A DNA stretch of 10,147 bases from CBDUVZ01 sp965370805 (GCA_965370805.1 CBDUVZ010000110.1:1-10147); one strand, 5' to 3'; shown: positions 1-6,593, counted from the first letter of the stretch. Numbers and translations: made by a program. The notes: a model not told the origin generated them from the letters alone.

Positions 1-68
1 TCCAACAGCCCGACTTGACATTTCGGGCAGATCCAATTCTGAGGAAAGACGGCGGCCGACTGCCACGT

Positions 69-97
69 TTGACCGGACCGCGGTCATGGCGTATTGT
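69..97 (+). promoter_or_regulatory. Sigma-70-type promoter of the amidohydrolase gene
   Basis: A -35 element TTGACC (69-74) is followed after exactly 17 bases by TATTGT (92-97), a 4/6 match to the -10 consensus. The predicted transcription start is near 104, only about four bases before the ATG at 108. This supports starting the gene at 108 and implies a leaderless or nearly leaderless mRNA. The -10 is weak, so confidence is moderate. Confidence 0.5.
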
Positions 98-107
98 GTG
101 GTCTGAC

Positions 108-1331
108 ATGGCAATGAGCGAACCCGACATCACCCTGACGCCCGAGTTGGTCGAATGGGTCATAAGCCTGCGCCGCTGGTTCCACCGACACCCGGAGCCG
201 AGCGGCGAGGAGCACGCGACCCAGGCGAAGGTAATCGAAACCCTGGACGAGTTGGGCATCGAGAACCGCGCCGCAGCCCGGACCGGCGTCATCGCTACCA
301 TCTTCGGCGGCAAACCGGGCAAGACCATCGCCCTGCGCGCGGACATGGACGCGCTGCGCATTGCCGAACCGGAGACCCGGCTGAACCCCGACTACCGCTC
401 GCAGAATGATGGGATGATGCATGCCTGCGGCCACGACGGTCACATGGCGATGGTGCTGGGCGCGGCCCGCCGGCTGCAGGAGCACCGGGACAGGTTCAGC
501 GGCAGCGTCCGCCTGCTGTTCCAGCCGTGCGAAGAAGCGCCACCGGGCGGAGCGACTGCTGTTATCCGCGACGGCGGGCTGGACGGCGTGGATGCTGTCG
601 TCGGGATTCACCTGTTCGGGGATACCGACAGCGGCGTCATCCGCTATCGGTCCGGCCCGTTCATGGCCTCGCCCTACATATTCCGACTCCGCGTTACGGG
701 TCGGTCCGGCCACCATCTTCATCCGGACCGGTGCATCGACCCGATTGCTATTGCCGCCCGGTTCGTCGCGCAGGTCCCGGACGAAGTCAGGTCAAAACTG
801 TCCGCTGACGATAGGTATGTGCTCGGGTTCGGTACTTTCAACGGCGGGACCCAGTTCAACCAGACTCCGGATGAAGCGGTTGTTACCGGCAGTTTCCGCG
901 CCTTCAGCCGGCGCGTCGCGGATACTATCGAGCGTACGATGCGCGACCGGCTCGACGCGCTGGTGAAGGAGTTTGCGAGTCCGGATATCCCCGACCTGCC
1001 GCGCTACGAACTGGAGATTCCGCCCGGGTATCCGGTGCTGGTCAATGACCCCGCGTTCACTGCCCGGGCGACAGTCGTTCTCAAGCAGCGTTTCCCTATG
1101 GTCGTCGATGAGACCGACCGCAATTTCGGGGCCGAGGATTTCGCCGAGTATCTCGTCCGCGTGCCCGGTATGTTCCTGTTCCTCGGGGCCCGGAATCCGG
1201 ACAAGGGGATCGATGCGGTCAACCATTCGAGCCGGTTCGATATCGACGAAGACGTGCTGGCTATCGGGGTCAATGTGTTCGTTTCCTTGGCGGTCGATTA
1301 CCTGGAGAACAGCGAGCAGTACCGTGGTTGA
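108..1331 (+). CDS. M20-family metallo-amidohydrolase (M20D type, N-acyl-amino-acid hydrolase-like)
   Basis: Predicted 407-residue cytoplasmic amidohydrolase of the M20 di-metal peptidase family, close to the usual length of about 390-400. Members hydrolyse amide bonds of N-acyl amino acids, hippurate or auxin conjugates; the substrate here cannot be told from sequence. Visible motifs are the N-terminal HRHPE (26-30), ALRADMDAL (75-83), the metal-binding HACGHDGH (105-112, Cys107 and His109), CEE (141-143, Glu ligand), GIHL (His168), FGAEDF (340-345) and a C-terminal NHSSRFDIDE (His373), so the full ligand set Cys-His-Glu-His-His is present. The lid domain lies between about 185 and 300 and carries an unusual SGHHLHP where relatives often read GHAAMP. 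I chose the ATG at 108, not the upstream TTG at 15: family members start shortly before HRHP, and a promoter overlaps the extra stretch. No Shine-Dalgarno is visible. No signal peptide. It stands alone, convergent with the next genes. Confidence 0.93.
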   Translation: MAMSEPDITLTPELVEWVISLRRWFHRHPEPSGEEHATQAKVIETLDELGIENRAAARTGVIATIFGGKPGKTIALRADMDALRIAEPETRLNPDYRSQNDGMMHACGHDGHMAMVLGAARRLQEHRDRFSGSVRLLFQPCEEAPPGGATAVIRDGGLDGVDAVVGIHLFGDTDSGVIRYRSGPFMASPYIFRLRVTGRSGHHLHPDRCIDPIAIAARFVAQVPDEVRSKLSADDRYVLGFGTFNGGTQFNQTPDEAVVTGSFRAFSRRVADTIERTMRDRLDALVKEFASPDIPDLPRYELEIPPGYPVLVNDPAFTARATVVLKQRFPMVVDETDRNFGAEDFAEYLVRVPGMFLFLGARNPDKGIDAVNHSSRFDIDEDVLAIGVNVFVSLAVDYLENSEQYRG

Positions 1332-1360
1332 AGATTGCCGAAAACCGACATAGGAATTTC

Positions 1361-1541
1361 AACACAAAGGCACCAAGAACACCAAGTAACAGACCAGGAA
1401 CCGAAAAGCATTGTCACCCAGCAGGTGCGGTATCGCCTCGACCGAGGAGGTGGCGCAAAGCCTCGTGACTCCCAGCTTCTTGCCTTTGTATCCTTCGGCT
1501 GCGCTCAGGACAAGCCTTTGTGGTTCTATTCCGGTTCTTGG
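1361..1541. repeat. Intergenic repeat-like element with inverted ACAAAGGC ends
   Basis: This fills most of the gap between two convergent genes. The left part (1362-1386) reads ACACAAAGGC followed by two CCAAG-containing repeats. The right part (1479-1525) carries GCCTTTGT twice in direct orientation (1482-1489 and 1514-1521), the inverse of the left ACAAAGGC, around a TCCT...AGGA imperfect palindrome (1491-1510). CCAAGAAC (1373-1380) is matched inversely by GTTCTTGG (1534-1541). From memory, similar strings of the type 'ACAAAGGCACCAAG' and 'CCTTCG(G/A)CTGCGCTCAGGA' recur between genes in many environmental bacterial genomes, but I could not check this. No gene is visible in 1332-1574, and no T-tailed terminator follows either convergent gene. 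Confidence 0.5.
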
Positions 1542-1574
1542 GCGACTACCGGCCGGCGGGACCGGGGTTCCGGC

Positions 1575-2789
1575 TCAGAAATCGTATCCCAGCGCCAGGT
1601 TGACCGCCGCGTCTTTCGCTTCGCCGGGACTGCGGCCCCGGAGTTCCGCGCCGACTGAGAACTCAACCCCACGGTAGTGCGTGCCGATTGCCAGTTGGCC
1701 GACCCAGCCTTTCTGCCGGTGCCAGCCGGCCAGGGCGTCAAGTCCCAGGTGGTACAGCGGTCGGAGTTGCACCCGGAGCCCGGCGAGCGGCGGCTCATCA
1801 ATGAACCGGTTCCAACCCAGCGGCAGGTTTACCAGGAGCCCGAGGCTCAGTACCCGGCCGGGCGAGAACCCGATGCCGGTTGCGAGCGCCCCGGGAACTC
1901 GCATCCAGATAGTGCCGCGGGGAAGGAAGCTGTCGGTGTGGATTACGAACGAGTCGAGGATTGGTTCTTCGTAGTAGCGGTACACGTCAAGCGATTCGAG
2001 TTCGGTCGTGATTTCCCTCACGCCCGGGTTCCCGTGCCACCAGATTCCGGCCCCCAGGTCGCGGATGCTCAGCCCGAGTTGCCAGTACCGGCCGAGCCGA
2101 AGCGCCCCGCCGATAGTCACGCCGAACCCGTCGCCGCCGCCGGCCTGGTCGCGGGACTGGTGGCTGCAGCCGGTGATAGCGTACGGGGTTGTCAGCAGTT
2201 CGCCGGCGGATGATGTCGTCACGGTGTACCGAAATCCGTGCAGCCAGGAGAGCCCGAGCCCGACGCTGCCTGGTCCGAGCGCGTAGCCGCCGGCAACCGA
2301 CGCCCGCAGGAAAGAGAGCGTGTCAAAGCCGAGGCCGTCGAGTCGATAGGTGCGGTTCAGTTCGTTGCCTTCCAGCGCCAGCTCGAACAGGCTACGGGGC
2401 AGTGACTGCACCACGTACTCCTTGTAGTCCAGTGCCCAGCCGAGAAGCCGGTAGTGGCCGTGCAGAACCTGGTATTCCACGCCGGTCCTCAGCCGCAACG
2501 GTCCGGCGCCGATGCGGTCCAGAATCTGCTGTTTGTCGTCTTCGGTCAGGCGGACCGGGTGCCGGAAGTAACGTCCGTAGTCGCTGAGTCTGACTAGGTT
2601 GTTCCCCGCGTGGAGTCGGACCCCGAAGTATCTCAGCGAAGCAGCCGGGTTGCCGTTGAGGACGAGTGCGGCCGGGTTCGCGGTCACCGCTTCGCAGCCG
2701 CGCGCGAGGACCGGGTCGGTCATCACCTGACTGCCGATGCCGCTCAGCCAGCCACAGATGAGGACGACGAGGATGCCGGGCAGGTTCAT
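1575..2789 (-). CDS. Outer-membrane beta-barrel protein, FadL/PorV- or DUF5723-like
   Basis: 404 residues. The N-terminus has a hydrophobic stretch (about 3-20) that looks like a signal peptide. Next comes ARGCEAVTANPAAL with a second GNPA (about 29-50), resembling the small-residue NPA motif at the start of mature FadL, PorV and UPF0164-type barrels. The rest alternates short amphipathic strands with turns, for example VGLGLSWLHGFRYTV, IGGALRLGRYWQLGLSIRD and VEFSVGAELRG. It ends in a strand closing with Tyr-Asp-Phe, a C-terminal aromatic typical of proteins inserted by the BAM complex. The ATG overlaps the stop of the upstream gene (ATGA), with a GGAG 11 bases upstream, so translation is probably coupled. 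Length matches PorV-like barrels (about 390-400). The function could be structural, transport, or shuttling of C-terminal-domain cargo; none is proved. The barrel class is fairly sure, the subfamily is not. Confidence 0.65.
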   Translation of the reverse strand: MNLPGILVVLICGWLSGIGSQVMTDPVLARGCEAVTANPAALVLNGNPAASLRYFGVRLHAGNNLVRLSDYGRYFRHPVRLTEDDKQQILDRIGAGPLRLRTGVEYQVLHGHYRLLGWALDYKEYVVQSLPRSLFELALEGNELNRTYRLDGLGFDTLSFLRASVAGGYALGPGSVGLGLSWLHGFRYTVTTSSAGELLTTPYAITGCSHQSRDQAGGGDGFGVTIGGALRLGRYWQLGLSIRDLGAGIWWHGNPGVREITTELESLDVYRYYEEPILDSFVIHTDSFLPRGTIWMRVPGALATGIGFSPGRVLSLGLLVNLPLGWNRFIDEPPLAGLRVQLRPLYHLGLDALAGWHRQKGWVGQLAIGTHYRGVEFSVGAELRGRSPGEAKDAAVNLALGYDF

Positions 2790-4744
2790 TTCGGTGGTAT
2801 CTCCACGGTCAGCCGGGCGTATGATTTCTCGACCCGGAAGTAGTCACGGGCCATCAGGGTTATGGTGTCGGTCGTCGGGACGAACAGCTCCAGTTCGGCC
2901 TGAAACGACTCGGCGTAGAACACCCGGCACTGTTCCGCGTTCAGTTCCGCCCGCACCGTCGAATCGCGGGCGGCAACGACCCGTCCCGAGCCCGGGTCGA
3001 TCTGCGCCTCGGGCACGGCAATCGGCACCGCGGCGGTGTCCGCGGTCGGTGACCAGAGCAGCAGTCGACCGGTCATCGCGAGCGGCAGGTGGTTGACGAC
3101 ATGGACGACCAGTTCCGCGCCCTTCAGTTCCCGTTTGCTGTTCGGCCTGACCGTCGAATCAATCGGGATTTCCCACGGCCCGAACCGGAACGTATCCGCA
3201 ATCAGTTTCGCCCGCAGCGGGGTCTGCAGGATCACGTCACCGGTCAGCCAGGAACCCGACCAGGCCCGGCCGGGGCCGATCAGTCCGGCGCGGCTGGAGA
3301 TGAACAGTCGGTCCGGCGCGATATTGAACAGCCCGGCGATGTCCGAGGACGCCGAACTGGCTTCCGGTTGCCCGGGCGTGCCCGGATTGACGACGACCGT
3401 ATTCCGGGCAATCGTACTCTCCGCCTCCGGGTTGACCGCGGTGACCGTCATCTCCAGAACCCCGGCGAAGTCGACCGCATTGACCGCGGTGCCGTGCAGC
3501 CAGACGTGGGCGAACTTCAGGTGGGCCAGTTGCTCGGGGAAGTCGATTGCCACGGTATCGTGCAATTCCGTGTTCCAGACCGTGTCCAGCGCTTCGCCTT
3601 CCAGGTAGTCCGGGGTTTCGGTTCGGCCGTCGAACTCGATTTCGAGTCCGTGTGACGGGTCGAGGTTCACGAACGACCCGGTCGGTTTCACCCGCGCGAA
3701 GCAGCAGACGGTCAGCCGGCTCGAATCCGGGCTGCGATTGCGATACCCCCGGCCGGTGAGTTCGAGGGGGAACTCCGTCCGCTGCCCGGGACCGAGGTCG
3801 ATGGCAGAGTCGAATCCGAGTTCCTCAACGCAGAGTTCGACGCTGAGCGGCAGCGGCATCGTGTTGTGCAGCCGGAAATCGATCGTGCCGGAACCGAACA
3901 GGGCCGTGTCGAGCCGCATCCGGTGACGGGTGTGAAGGTATGATGTCTTCGCGTAGCGCGCGGTCATCCGGGTCGAGTCGCCGGGACGGATGCGGCCGCG
4001 CCGGAGTCGCATCGAGTCAATCACGACCCGGACCAGCACCGAATCGGTGGCGCGCACCCAGACCGATTCCGCGCCGGTTCCCGGGCCGGTCAGCACCATG
4101 CTGCCGTTGAGAACCGAGCCCAGCGTCGCGCCCGCAAGTTCCATCCGCTGCGCGGCGGCGCACATCGAATCGAGCGGACCCAGGTTGAACGTGCCGATAC
4201 CGCCAAGCTCCAGCCGTACCGTGTCGAGCCGAACCCGGGTCCGGTTTTCCACCCGGGCAATGACGAAGCCCCCGGCCGGCTCGGCGTGTTCGATTCCGGG
4301 CAGGCTGCCGCTCACCGGGATTTCGCACCGGAATGCCGGGACCGGCATCAGCGCCGAATCGGGCGGAGCCGCCCCGATGATATCGTCCATTCCCGCTCCG
4401 GTTTCCAGGTCCAGCACCGGGGTGAGCACGAAGCTGTCGAGCATCAGGCTGAACGTATCGGACACCTCGACAGTGCCGAACAGGTCGGTCGGCCGAATCG
4501 TGTCGAGGTCGTGCTCCAGGTACAATTCCATGACCGAATCGGCCCCGACCCGGAAGAGCGTGCTGTCGAGCAACTCTCTGGCGTAGACTGTGTGGGAGAT
4601 AACCGGCACGGTCAGTCGAGTCTGCCATCCTGGAAAGTGCAGGCAGGCGAGCAGCAGCAGCACCAGGCCGGCGAGGACGGCGGCAAACGCACCGGCTTTG
4701 CGCCCGGCACGCGGGTTCGCTCGGAAGCGGTCCGGCTGCTCCAT
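2786..4744 (-). CDS. Membrane-anchored or lipoprotein-type beta-rich envelope protein, unrecognised family
   Basis: About 652 residues. A basic N-terminus (RFRANPRAGRK) is followed by one hydrophobic segment (about 17-37) ending in LLLLAC. This could be a lipobox with Cys34 as the lipidated residue, or a plain membrane anchor. The remainder has no further membrane segment and is rich in alternating hydrophobic/polar strands with many Asp-Ser/Thr turns, as in stacked beta-sandwich domains. Segments near 161, 289 and 546 share a pattern of hydrophobic strand, Asn, two residues, often Pro-Leu, strand (for instance FRLHNTMPLPL and VHVVNHLPLAM), so two or three related domains are likely. No catalytic motif is visible. 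It precedes the barrel gene with a four-base ATGA overlap, so the two products probably act together at the outer membrane. Its promoter sits directly on the ATG. I do not recognise the family and assign no function. Confidence 0.75.
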   Translation of the reverse strand: MEQPDRFRANPRAGRKAGAFAAVLAGLVLLLLACLHFPGWQTRLTVPVISHTVYARELLDSTLFRVGADSVMELYLEHDLDTIRPTDLFGTVEVSDTFSLMLDSFVLTPVLDLETGAGMDDIIGAAPPDSALMPVPAFRCEIPVSGSLPGIEHAEPAGGFVIARVENRTRVRLDTVRLELGGIGTFNLGPLDSMCAAAQRMELAGATLGSVLNGSMVLTGPGTGAESVWVRATDSVLVRVVIDSMRLRRGRIRPGDSTRMTARYAKTSYLHTRHRMRLDTALFGSGTIDFRLHNTMPLPLSVELCVEELGFDSAIDLGPGQRTEFPLELTGRGYRNRSPDSSRLTVCCFARVKPTGSFVNLDPSHGLEIEFDGRTETPDYLEGEALDTVWNTELHDTVAIDFPEQLAHLKFAHVWLHGTAVNAVDFAGVLEMTVTAVNPEAESTIARNTVVVNPGTPGQPEASSASSDIAGLFNIAPDRLFISSRAGLIGPGRAWSGSWLTGDVILQTPLRAKLIADTFRFGPWEIPIDSTVRPNSKRELKGAELVVHVVNHLPLAMTGRLLLWSPTADTAAVPIAVPEAQIDPGSGRVVAARDSTVRAELNAEQCRVFYAESFQAELELFVPTTDTITLMARDYFRVEKSYARLTVEIPPK

Positions 4745-4751
4745 GCGACTC

Positions 4752-4780
4752 AGTATAGGGAATCAGCAGCCGGCCCGCAA
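4752..4780 (-). promoter_or_regulatory. Promoter of the anchor/barrel operon, apparently leaderless
   Basis: On the minus strand, TTGCGG (4780-4775) is followed after 17 bases by TATACT (4757-4752), a 5/6 match to the -10 consensus. The expected transcription start is at 4745 or 4744, on or one base before the ATG (4744-4742). No Shine-Dalgarno lies in the bases between. The -35 is a weak 3/6 match. Confidence 0.5.
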
Positions 4781-4806
4781 CTGCCGGAGTCCGGTAAGAT
4801 CGGGTC

Positions 4807-4834
4807 GCGTTTTCCCGAATCGGGCGAAAAACGC
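4807..4834. repeat. Inverted repeat with A/T-tracts in its arms
   Basis: GCGTTTT then CCCGA (4807-4818) pairs with TCGGG, a three-base bulge and AAAACGC (4820-4834). It lies immediately beside the terminator hairpin at 4838-4863 and upstream of the anchor-gene promoter. It shares the T-tract (minus strand) that the terminator would use, so it could modulate termination or stop readthrough from the other side. Confidence 0.4.
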
Positions 4835-4863
4835 CGAGCCGGCAGAACGAATGTTCTGCCGGC
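4827..4863 (-). terminator. Probable intrinsic terminator of the 4887-5561 gene
   Basis: On the minus strand, a perfect 11-bp stem (GCCGGCAGAAC / GTTCTGCCGGC, 4863-4838) with a four-base loop lies 23 bases after the stop codon. Six bases later comes TTTTT (4831-4827). The gap before the T-run is longer than ideal, but an alternative pairing of AC (4865-4864) with GT next to the T-run would shorten it. Confidence 0.6.
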
Positions 4864-4886
4864 GTGACGTTCTTCTTCGGTAGTTG

Positions 4887-5561
4887 CTACCGGGCTATGA
4901 GTTTCCGCGTTGCGGCGAAGCCGTCTGTCTCCAGCCGTGCGAGGTAGACACCCTCAGTCATGCCCTGTAACTCCAGTCGGGCGATTCCGTCCGGACCGGC
5001 AGCGACGGTCCGGGAACGGACTCGCTGACCCGTTACGTCATACACTGCCAGCCGGGCCGAGCCGAGCGGCGACAGGTGGCAGGTAAGCCGAGTCCGGCCG
5101 CGGAACGGATTCGGCGCCGCGGCCAGACTGCCGGCCAGTCTCGTTTCTCCCGGTGACTCGACCGCGACCTGCAGGCTCTCGACAAACATCACCTGCGGCG
5201 GTTCCTGCAGCGATGCACCGGCAAATGCAACCGGCAGTTCGTACCAACTGTCCCTGACCACCGGCTCGACGAGAAACTGAAGGTGACCACCGGCGTGAAG
5301 CCGGTAGGTCAATTGTGCACTCAGCGGCCAATCCAGTGGAAACTGGAACTCGAAAGTGTCAACTACCCCGCTGTCCCCTTCCCAGCCTTCGGTTCCTTCA
5401 TACACCGGGAAAGGGCTGCTCTGGAGCATCCACCGGACAGTATCAACCGACATGCCGTGTCCGTTTGTCTGCAGTATCCCGGTAACCGGGGCGATGGCGC
5501 TCGCCTGGCCGGGGACCAGCACGGCAGCAAGCAATGCCACAACGATGATTTTCTCTTTCAT
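4887..5561 (-). CDS. Small secreted protein with FlgD-like (T9SS type-A-like) C-terminal domain
   Basis: 224 residues from the ATG at 5561, chosen because AAAAGGAG sits about seven bases upstream and the protein then begins with a clear signal peptide (MKEKIIVVALLAAVLVPGQASA, cleavage near residue 22). The 18 in-frame residues further upstream are basic and have no RBS. Residues about 35-110 form a module with VDTV (39-42), GDSGVVDTF (62-70) and DSWYELP (104-110). It is clearly homologous to the module of the divergent neighbour at 5838, but I do not recognise it. From AAAPNPF (147-153) to the end it carries a FlgD-Ig-like sorting/attachment domain: LAVYDVTGQRVR (171-182), GVYLARLETDG (204-214) and a basic tail, RKLIAR. 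In T9SS organisms such domains direct export and surface attachment. Whether this organism has a T9SS is not shown here. It is probably expressed from its own promoter at 5671-5644. Confidence 0.8.
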   Translation of the reverse strand: MKEKIIVVALLAAVLVPGQASAIAPVTGILQTNGHGMSVDTVRWMLQSSPFPVYEGTEGWEGDSGVVDTFEFQFPLDWPLSAQLTYRLHAGGHLQFLVEPVVRDSWYELPVAFAGASLQEPPQVMFVESLQVAVESPGETRLAGSLAAAPNPFRGRTRLTCHLSPLGSARLAVYDVTGQRVRSRTVAAGPDGIARLELQGMTEGVYLARLETDGFAATRKLIAR

Positions 5562-5643
5562 ATCAACTCCTTTTGATGACTGTTTGCGGTGCCGGCTCAT
5601 TCGACGTCTCCGCACGTGAACGGCGCCGACTCAACTCCAGACT

Positions 5644-5671
5644 ATGATAAAGGTCAGCCGGCATCCGTCAA
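5644..5671 (-). promoter_or_regulatory. Promoter of the minus-strand secreted protein
   Basis: On the minus strand, TTGACG (5671-5666) is followed after 16 bases by TATCAT (5649-5644). Both hexamers match the consensus at 5/6. The predicted start is near 5637, giving a leader of about 76 bases before the ATG at 5561. Confidence 0.65.
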
Positions 5672-5724
5672 GCATAGTCAACGCTCGGATTGGAGTGGGA
5701 CAAATCTCGACCTGACGATGGAAT

Positions 5725-5739
5725 ACTCGTTCGACGAGT
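5725..5739. promoter_or_regulatory. Palindrome between divergent promoters, candidate operator
   Basis: A perfect inverted repeat, ACTCGT-TCG-ACGAGT, lies between the two divergent promoters. Its centre (5732) is about 67 bases upstream of the predicted start of the plus gene and about 95 upstream of that of the minus gene. These are positions from which an activator could act. No regulator gene is in the window. Confidence 0.4.
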
Positions 5740-5763
5740 GTCAAACAGGCCGGTTCGCCCCAC

Positions 5764-5792
5764 TTGACGTTTCGTGCTGGTGGTGTAATAAT
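5764..5792 (+). promoter_or_regulatory. Promoter of the plus-strand secreted protein, extended -10
   Basis: TTGACG (5764-5769), a 17-base spacer and AATAAT (5787-5792, 5/6), preceded by TG at 5784-5785 in the extended -10 position. The predicted start is near 5799, giving a leader of about 39 bases before the ATG at 5838. Confidence 0.7.
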
Positions 5793-5837
5793 GCTTACTG
5801 ACAAATGCAGTCATGCAATCCAACAAGGAGTAGACTG

Positions 5838-6521
5838 ATGAAAAAGGTAGTCCTGCTCGCTCTGGTTCTGGCAACCGCCGGTCTGTTCCAGCAGGCGCTG
5901 GGGCTGAGCCTGATCAGCATTCTGGACACCGGGGACCAGACCACTTACGTCGATACAATCAAGCTGAAGCGTACCGGCCGGCCGGAAATCCCGATGTACA
6001 CCGCGCCTTTCGGCGGCGACCCTGGAGTTGTCGATACCTTCGTCCCCGACCCGCCCCAGGCCTGGCCCAACGAATGGGTCGTAATCAGTTACATGTTCGG
6101 GGTGTCGCGGCAGCCGGCGTACCGGATTACCGGTGTGGTTGAAGACCAGTGGTATGACCTCCCGACTGACGACTTCACGCTCCTGGGCTCGAAAATCAAG
6201 TTCATCATGGGCGATGGCGTAGCCGAAGAAAACGCAGTGACACCCCGGGTTCTGCGGCTCACCGCAGCGCCGAATCCGTTCTCGACCCGCACCGTCATCC
6301 GGTTCGGGCTTGCGGGACCGGTTCACTCCAGGGTCCGGATTTCCGACGCAGCCGGCCGGATTGTCCGGACGATTCTCGACCGGCGGCTTGAATCCGGCGC
6401 GCACGAATTCACCTGGAACGGGCTTGACGACCAGGGCCGAAGAGCGGCCCCGGGCGTCTACCTGGCAAGGCTGACCGCGGGCCGGGAAAGCCGGCTTGTC
6501 AAGCTGATGATGACCGACTAG
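5838..6521 (+). CDS. Small secreted protein with FlgD-like (T9SS type-A-like) C-terminal domain, paralogue of the 4887-5561 gene
   Basis: 227 residues from the ATG at 5838, which follows AAGGAG (5825-5830) at seven bases. Eleven in-frame residues upstream are discarded because the signal peptide (MKKVVLLALVLATAGLFQQALG) starts here. Residues about 35-109 repeat the module of the divergent neighbour: YVDTI (37-41), GDPGVVDTF (60-68) and DQWYDLP (103-109), at nearly the same spacing. The C-terminal domain begins at AAPNPF (143-148) and continues with VRISDAAGRIVRTI (166-179), FTWNGLDDQGR (191-201), APGVYLARL (204-212) and a closing VKLMM. This is a FlgD Ig-like domain of the kind used as a type-A sorting signal. 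The linker between modules differs from the paralogue. Role unknown; a cell-surface or extracellular location is expected. It has its own promoter and a strong terminator, so it is a single-gene unit. Confidence 0.82.
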   Translation: MKKVVLLALVLATAGLFQQALGLSLISILDTGDQTTYVDTIKLKRTGRPEIPMYTAPFGGDPGVVDTFVPDPPQAWPNEWVVISYMFGVSRQPAYRITGVVEDQWYDLPTDDFTLLGSKIKFIMGDGVAEENAVTPRVLRLTAAPNPFSTRTVIRFGLAGPVHSRVRISDAAGRIVRTILDRRLESGAHEFTWNGLDDQGRRAAPGVYLARLTAGRESRLVKLMMTD

Positions 6522-6546
6522 GGTGCGATAGCAACGCGTACCCGGA

Positions 6547-6593
6547 AACGGGGCCGGTGGTCCGGCGCAGGACCGTCCGGCCCCGTTGTTTTT
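6547..6593 (+). terminator. Strong intrinsic terminator after the 5838-6521 gene
   Basis: A perfect 11-bp stem, AACGGGGCCGG (6547-6557) with CCGGCCCCGTT (6577-6587), encloses a further GGTCC/GGACC pairing. It is followed at once by GTTTTT. It lies 25 bases after the stop codon and separates this gene from the giant gene. Confidence 0.88.

Noticed and set aside
15..43. TTGACA at 15-20 as a promoter
   Set aside because: No acceptable -10 hexamer occurs 16-18 bases downstream, and TTGACC-17-TATTGT nearer the gene is a better candidate.
15..107. Upstream in-frame TTG start for the amidohydrolase
   Set aside because: The added 31 residues are unlike the family N-terminus, there is no RBS, and the gene's likely promoter (69-97) lies inside the extension.
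84..1226. Minus-strand open frames opposite the amidohydrolase (84-722 and 792-1226)
   Set aside because: They are antisense to a gene with complete M20 motifs and show no recognisable domain; they are GC-driven shadows.
1551..1574. GC-rich inverted repeat after the barrel gene stop as a terminator
   Set aside because: GCCGG/CCGGC pairing is possible but short, with no T-run following on the minus strand, so termination there cannot be supported.
5562..5615. Upstream ATG at 5615 for the minus-strand secreted protein
   Set aside because: The 18 extra residues are basic, would bury the signal peptide, and lack an RBS. AAGGAG directly precedes the ATG at 5561.
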